From assembly GCA_963698275.1 (NCBI GenBank), contig CAVOQE010000001.1, forward strand, positions 992,001-1,056,000: 64,000 nt of DNA, written 5' to 3'. This document shows, piece by piece, positions 60,064-64,000 of the stretch. The position numbers were made by a program, and so were the translations under genes. This DNA is from Anderseniella sp963698275. Its GTDB lineage: Bacteria; Pseudomonadota; Alphaproteobacteria; Rhizobiales; Aestuariivirgaceae. Position 1 is the first letter of the stretch. Each line of letters begins with the position of its first letter. Below the pieces are notes generated by a model. That model made no database searches and had not been told where the DNA came from. It was given only the letters and a program-made list of their open reading frames with translations.

Positions 60064-61482
60064 ATGAAAAAACTGCAGCGCCCATCTATCCAGGAACTTC
60101 TGGTGGCAGCCTTGCGCACGCCGATGGGAAACCTCGTGGCGCGGCCGTGGTTTGACTATGTGGCACTCAATACCGTTGCCTACTGGTTCTTTCCGCTGTC
60201 ACGATTGTGGGCGGCTGCGCGAACTGCGGAAGGGTCGGTAGACCGGTTTTTTGAAAACTCAGGCATTACGCCTTCGCCACGGCTGGCAGAGCGCGTCAAG
60301 CGCAATCTCAGTGAGTTCGAAATCGTTCGTCATCGCATGGTGAGCATTGAGCACGACTGGGAAAGCGTCTTCTTCGGCGCCAATGCACCGTCGCCTGAGG
60401 CCGCATTACATGCTGAACATGAGCGCCTCAGCTGCCGCAACCGGTACAACAATCTGCGCCGGATGTTCATTCCGTTGCGGCTTGCCAACCAAGTGCAACC
60501 TGTGCGCTGGCATATTCCGTCACCGACGGATGTCGAAGCAATCTACGGCACGTTGCTGGCTGATCCGGCCAAAGCGTTCGCGCCTCCCGAACCGATGCCG
60601 GACATAACGGTTTCACATCGCGTGGAGAGCAAGGATGGTGGGCAGAATTACTGGTTGCGGTTCAAGTCGCCGTCGCCGCGCATGAACGACCAGGTGATTG
60701 CGCGCGTCTATGAACCTGCCTGCGCAGATAATGCGCCGACATTGATTTTTGGGCACGGTATCTGCGTGGAATTTGACCACTGGAGAGGCCTTGTGGACGA
60801 AGTCGAGGCAATGGTGAAGATGGGCATCCGCGTTGTCCGCCCGGAAGCTCCCTGGCACGGACGGCGGGTTCCGGACGGCATGTATGGCGGCGAGAAGTTC
60901 ATTGCGACGGCCCCGATGGGCGCACTGGATCTGTTCACGTCTGCAGCACAGGAATGGTCGGTGATTATTGACTGGCTAAGACGCACCACCAATGCGCCGA
61001 TCGCCATCGGCGGCAGCAGCCTGGGTGCAATGACATCTCAAATCATCTGTGACAAGGCACGTTATTGGCCTGAACGGCTGCGCCCGGACGCGGCGTTTCT
61101 GGTCACCCATTGCGGGCACATAGAAGACGCCGTTGTTCATGGAAAACTCGCTGAAGTCTGGGGCATTGCAAAAGCGACCATAGACCATGGTTGGCGCACA
61201 GATCTGATCAGGCGTTATATGCCGCTCTTTGAGGCGGAGGGCGTGCCAGTTATTCCGCCTGAGAACATTGTGACCGTGCTCGGGGACCATGACAATGTGA
61301 CGCCGTATAACAGCGCGCGGATGCTGATCGACGAGTGGAATGTGCCGGCGGAAAACCAATTTATATATCGCCGCGGTCATTTCAGCGTGCCACTGGGCAT
61401 GATGCGAGATCACGCACCATTGTTGAGGTTGCGCGAAATTCTCGACAAGCAATTTGACCAGGGTCAGGCCCGGCAGCATTAA
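60064..61482 (+). CDS. alpha/beta hydrolase family protein
   Basis: About 472 residues. A 220-residue N-terminal region of unknown fold precedes an alpha/beta hydrolase domain with IFGHGICVEFDHWRGL, nucleophile GGSSLGAMTSQI, an Asp in VLGDHDNVTP and a His in RRGHFSVPLGM. The large size suggests a dedicated, unknown substrate. TTG 60043 is in frame next to the repeat end; ATG 60064 is preferred although its ribosome-binding site is weak. It lies 26 nt after RIME-like copy 3 and converges with the MR/MLE gene. Confidence 0.82.
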   Translation: MKKLQRPSIQELLVAALRTPMGNLVARPWFDYVALNTVAYWFFPLSRLWAAARTAEGSVDRFFENSGITPSPRLAERVKRNLSEFEIVRHRMVSIEHDWESVFFGANAPSPEAALHAEHERLSCRNRYNNLRRMFIPLRLANQVQPVRWHIPSPTDVEAIYGTLLADPAKAFAPPEPMPDITVSHRVESKDGGQNYWLRFKSPSPRMNDQVIARVYEPACADNAPTLIFGHGICVEFDHWRGLVDEVEAMVKMGIRVVRPEAPWHGRRVPDGMYGGEKFIATAPMGALDLFTSAAQEWSVIIDWLRRTTNAPIAIGGSSLGAMTSQIICDKARYWPERLRPDAAFLVTHCGHIEDAVVHGKLAEVWGIAKATIDHGWRTDLIRRYMPLFEAEGVPVIPPENIVTVLGDHDNVTPYNSARMLIDEWNVPAENQFIYRRGHFSVPLGMMRDHAPLLRLREILDKQFDQGQARQH

Positions 61483-61522
61483 GGCTTTCAGGTATGATGA
61501 TCCAATTTAACCTCAACAGACC

Positions 61523-62656
61523 CTAGATGATCTGCTGGCCATATTTGGCGATGGCGGATTCGGACAAGGTCAGGCCAAGTCCGGGGCCATCGTTCAGTGT
61601 CATCCAGCCATTGGCCATTGCCAGCGGGTTTTCATATAACTCTGCCTGCAGCGGGTCTCGTTCCGGATCGGTGAAGGCTTCGACAAATCCACCTGCTGGT
61701 GTCGATGCAACAAGCGGGGCATGGATGAAGCAGTCATGATGGGGCGTAACCTCGACATGGTTCAGTTCACACAACGCTGCCATCTTGCGGCCTTCGGTAA
61801 AGCCGCCGAACATGGTCACATCAAACTGCAATATCCCGATTGCCTGTTCTTCCAGCATGGCGCGGCAGCCATAACTGGTGATTTCGCTTTCGCCGCCGGA
61901 CAACGGGATGCTGGTGCGTTGTGACAGTATCTTCAGTTCCCGCCTGTCATCAGCCCAGCGTACCGGCTCTTCCAGCCAGCGCGGGCGCAACGGCTCGAGC
62001 AATCTGACGGCCTGCGTTGCGGTGTGCAGATCCCAGGCGCGGTTTACATCGATCATCAGATCGCAGTCATCGCCAATCACATCGCGGACAATCTCCATCC
62101 GGGCGATGTCTTCCGCCAGGCTCAGTCCGCCGACCTTGGCCTTGAAGCCGGTATGGCCCTGGCTTTTGAGTTTTTCGATCTCTGCGCGCAGTTCTGCATG
62201 GTCCTTGCCATCGCGGTAATAGGCGCACGTGACATAATAAGGCACGGTGTCGCGATAGCCGCCGAACAACTGATACAACGGCAGGCCGGCCGCCTTTCCC
62301 ATGATGTCCCAGCAGGCGATGTCGACAGCTGATGAGATGCGCACCAGGGCCTCGCGACCCCAGCCCTTTTCGTGCGCCAGCCTTTGTGAGGTGAGAGAGA
62401 ACAGCTTTTCGTACAGGCGTTCCGGCGCTAAAGGGTCTTCCCCGGCAATCAGGTCGGCAATACCGCTGCGAAACACGTCCAGAATGGGTTCTGCACTTGT
62501 ATAACTGGTGGCGAGGCCAAACCCCTCGATGCCGTCTGACGTTTGGAGCCGAACCAGTACCTCATTGGCGGTCGGTACAGTGAAATTGCTGACCCAGTGC
62601 GGGCGGTCAATTTCAGGTCCGCGCAAAATGAAGACCTCGATCCCGGTAATCCGCAT
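61523..62656 (-). CDS. mandelate racemase/muconate lactonizing enzyme family protein
   Basis: A 377-residue enolase-superfamily protein. The N-terminal capping domain is followed by the barrel with KAKVGG (K-x-K) near residue 167, metal ligands in MIDVNRAWD, WLEEPV and GGESE, and the general-base His in VTPHHDCFIH. It abstracts a proton alpha to a carboxylate; dehydration of a sugar acid is common but the substrate is unknown. It follows the CoA-ester lyase gene by 2 nt. Confidence 0.9.
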   Translation of the reverse strand: MRITGIEVFILRGPEIDRPHWVSNFTVPTANEVLVRLQTSDGIEGFGLATSYTSAEPILDVFRSGIADLIAGEDPLAPERLYEKLFSLTSQRLAHEKGWGREALVRISSAVDIACWDIMGKAAGLPLYQLFGGYRDTVPYYVTCAYYRDGKDHAELRAEIEKLKSQGHTGFKAKVGGLSLAEDIARMEIVRDVIGDDCDLMIDVNRAWDLHTATQAVRLLEPLRPRWLEEPVRWADDRRELKILSQRTSIPLSGGESEITSYGCRAMLEEQAIGILQFDVTMFGGFTEGRKMAALCELNHVEVTPHHDCFIHAPLVASTPAGGFVEAFTDPERDPLQAELYENPLAMANGWMTLNDGPGLGLTLSESAIAKYGQQII

Positions 62657-62658
62657 TG

Positions 62659-63501
62659 TCAGGTAACTCCGTAGGCCCTGGCCCGATCCAGCAGTTTGCG
62701 TGACCGGTTGAGATGCGGAATATCATACATCCTGCCGTCTATGCCCACCACGCCGGCATTGCCGGCATCGGCGAAGGCGTCAATGATGCTGCGGGCTTGT
62801 GCAACCTGTTGCGCCGATGGTGTGAAAATGCGGTTGATGACTTCGACCTGTGCGGGGTGAATGGCCATCTTGCAGGTAAAGCCGTCTCGAACTGCGTCCA
62901 TGCAATCGCGCTCAAATCCGGCCTGGTTTCTGAAGTCCACATAGACCGTGTCAACCGGTTCAACGCCGGCAGCACGGGCGCCGAACAGGCACAGGGATCG
63001 GGCCAGCAGGTACGGTTCCGTCAGAAGACCGTCAGCGGTGCGGTTGGCCTGCGCGCCCAGTTCATTCGACAGGTCTTCGGCGCCCCATGCCACGCCTTGC
63101 AGGTTGGCAGAGAGATCAGAGTAGGTGTTAAGGCCGAACATGGCATTTGCGGTTTCGGTGGCAATGGCGATGACCGGCATGTCTGTTCCAATCATGCCGG
63201 CCAGTTTTTCAACGCATTGGCCGGTCTCGGTCTTGGGCTGGATTATGCCATCGGGACCAGCCGGCAACACTGCTGCCACGTCATCAGATGTCAGGCCGGT
63301 GTCGAGCGCATTGACGCGCACATATATTTGCGGGCCTGACCGGGCGCGTTTCAGGGTTTCTGCCGCAAGAGCACGCGCCGCAGGCTTGTTTGGCGGGGCA
63401 ACCGAATCTTCCAGGTCGAGGATGACCACATCCACGCCGGACGCCATCGCCTTTTCGATCTTGCGTTCGGAGTCCGCCGGCACAAAAAGCAATGAACGCA
63501 T
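62659..63501 (-). CDS. HpcH/HpaI-type CoA ester lyase
   Basis: This 280-residue CitE-like TIM-barrel lyase has RSLLFVPADSERKIEKAM, VVILDLEDSVAPPNKPAAR (metal-binding Glu/Asp), ETANAMFGL, WGAEDLSNELGA and MAIHPAQVEVIN. It cleaves or forms beta-hydroxyacyl-CoA esters such as malyl-CoA or citramalyl-CoA. ATG 63501 has GGAG upstream and shares one base with the MaoC stop; the longer frame to 63555 is rejected. Confidence 0.9.
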   Translation of the reverse strand: MRSLLFVPADSERKIEKAMASGVDVVILDLEDSVAPPNKPAARALAAETLKRARSGPQIYVRVNALDTGLTSDDVAAVLPAGPDGIIQPKTETGQCVEKLAGMIGTDMPVIAIATETANAMFGLNTYSDLSANLQGVAWGAEDLSNELGAQANRTADGLLTEPYLLARSLCLFGARAAGVEPVDTVYVDFRNQAGFERDCMDAVRDGFTCKMAIHPAQVEVINRIFTPSAQQVAQARSIIDAFADAGNAGVVGIDGRMYDIPHLNRSRKLLDRARAYGVT

Positions 63502-63968
63502 CAGGCGGCTCCTGTGTCTGCGGGCATTTTCCGCATGAAAGCCTGACGAACGCATTCAGCCACCAGGGTACCGTCCTGCTTGAACGCCTCATGCCTGAAT
63601 TCGACGATGCCGGCATCCGGGCGAGATTTGCTTTCGCGGCGGGAAACCACCGTGGTTTTCACCTGAATGGTGTCGCCGTGAAACACCGGAGCGGGGAATT
63701 TGACGTCAGTAATGCCCAATTGCGCCACCAGTGTACCCAGGGTGAGTTCCTGCACGGAGATGCCGATGACCAGCGACAGGGTGAACATGGAATTGACCAG
63801 CGGCTGGCCCCATTCACTCCTGGCAGCAAAATCATGATCGATGTGCAGCGGCTGCGGGTTCATCGTCATGTTGGAAAACAGCATGTTGTCGGCTTCGGTC
63901 ACGGTGCGGCGCACTTCATGCACCAGTTGAAACCCTTCTTCCAGCTCGTCAAACCATTTTCCTGCCAT
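63501..63968 (-). CDS. MaoC family dehydratase
   Basis: This 155-residue hot-dog-fold hydratase has MTMNPQPLHIDHDFAARSEWGQPLVNSMFTLSLV (the D-x-x-x-H-like hydratase motif) and FPAPVFHGDTIQVKTTVV. It adds water to an enoyl-CoA such as mesaconyl-CoA. It precedes the lyase and the MR/MLE gene in one operon that probably begins beyond the right edge or just upstream of 63968. Confidence 0.9.
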   Translation of the reverse strand: MAGKWFDELEEGFQLVHEVRRTVTEADNMLFSNMTMNPQPLHIDHDFAARSEWGQPLVNSMFTLSLVIGISVQELTLGTLVAQLGITDVKFPAPVFHGDTIQVKTTVVSRRESKSRPDAGIVEFRHEAFKQDGTLVAECVRQAFMRKMPADTGAA

Positions 63969-64000
63969 GATCGGGTACCGTTTTCTGCTTGCCTGATGGG

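Noticed and set aside
1..64000. CRISPR arrays, phage genes, toxin-antitoxin or restriction systems, rRNA, tRNA
   Set aside because: No regularly spaced repeats, cloverleaf tRNA pattern, or protein motifs of such systems were seen by eye; a tool search could still find a weak case.

Overview
The window reads as chromosomal DNA of an alphaproteobacterium, most likely of the order Hyphomicrobiales (Rhizobiales). The gene neighbourhoods point there: sfsA-map-radC, cysE next to a DUF3126 gene, the hisI / folE / Fe-S scaffold / yidD / thrS block, a BTLCP-type peptidase, an ActR/RegA-type regulator, a CtrA-type box, and about 100-bp double-palindrome repeats that resemble the RIME elements of rhizobia. 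The sequence is moderately GC-rich and densely coded on both strands. I see no rRNA, tRNA, CRISPR array, integrase, transposase or phage gene. Species cannot be named from sequence alone.

Layout. 1-4.3 kb: carnitine catabolism, with carnitine dehydrogenase, a dehydrocarnitine-cleaving BKACE, an SDR and a truncated acyl-CoA dehydrogenase, divergent from a CdhR-like regulator. 5-13.6 kb: a form II CO-dehydrogenase-like molybdenum hydroxylase (coxS-L-M) with MoxR and VWA maturation proteins, a split XdhC, a MoeA-like protein and a MocA-like cytidylyltransferase. 13.7-25.3 kb: housekeeping and repair genes (GST, radC, map, sfsA, CinA-like, aminotransferase, YcaQ-like glycosylase, SDR, GNAT, hydrolases, cysE). 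25-33 kb: membrane and signalling genes (MscS channel, gamma carbonic anhydrase, BTLCP, PilZ, PAS, rhomboid, CBS). 33-39 kb: hisI, folE, Fe-S scaffold, choline sulfatase, yidD, thrS. 39-49 kb: a DUF2256/photolyase-like pair, an Lrp regulator with a divergent transporter, TPMT, a Kef-type antiporter, pirin, VIT and CorA transporters. 49.5-64 kb: nitroreductase, HAD, patatin, 3-hydroxybutyrate dehydrogenase, MscS, a RegA-like regulator, an FeS-type photolyase with a DCC protein, a PlsB-like acyltransferase, and an incomplete MaoC / CoA-ester lyase / MR-MLE operon.

Themes. Carnitine breakdown to glycine betaine and BetC choline sulfatase both feed methylated-amine osmolyte metabolism. Two unrelated photolyase-type proteins imply light or UV exposure. 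Polyhydroxybutyrate turnover is suggested by bdhA with a PhaR-like site.

The most interesting signals are not classical systems. They are: (i) a RIME-like repeat with three full copies, each supplying the stop codon of the gene it abuts and giving two unrelated proteins the same C-terminal tail; (ii) a 268-bp nested-palindrome MITE-like element that supplies one gene's stop codon and another's probable ribosome-binding site; (iii) a methionine aminopeptidase whose second metal-binding Asp is Asn; (iv) a photolyase-like protein with its domains apparently in reversed order, overlapped by a 51-residue DUF2256 gene; (v) several clean operator candidates; and (vi) a possible structured RNA ending in a strong terminator. 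No complete undescribed defence or metabolic system was recognised.
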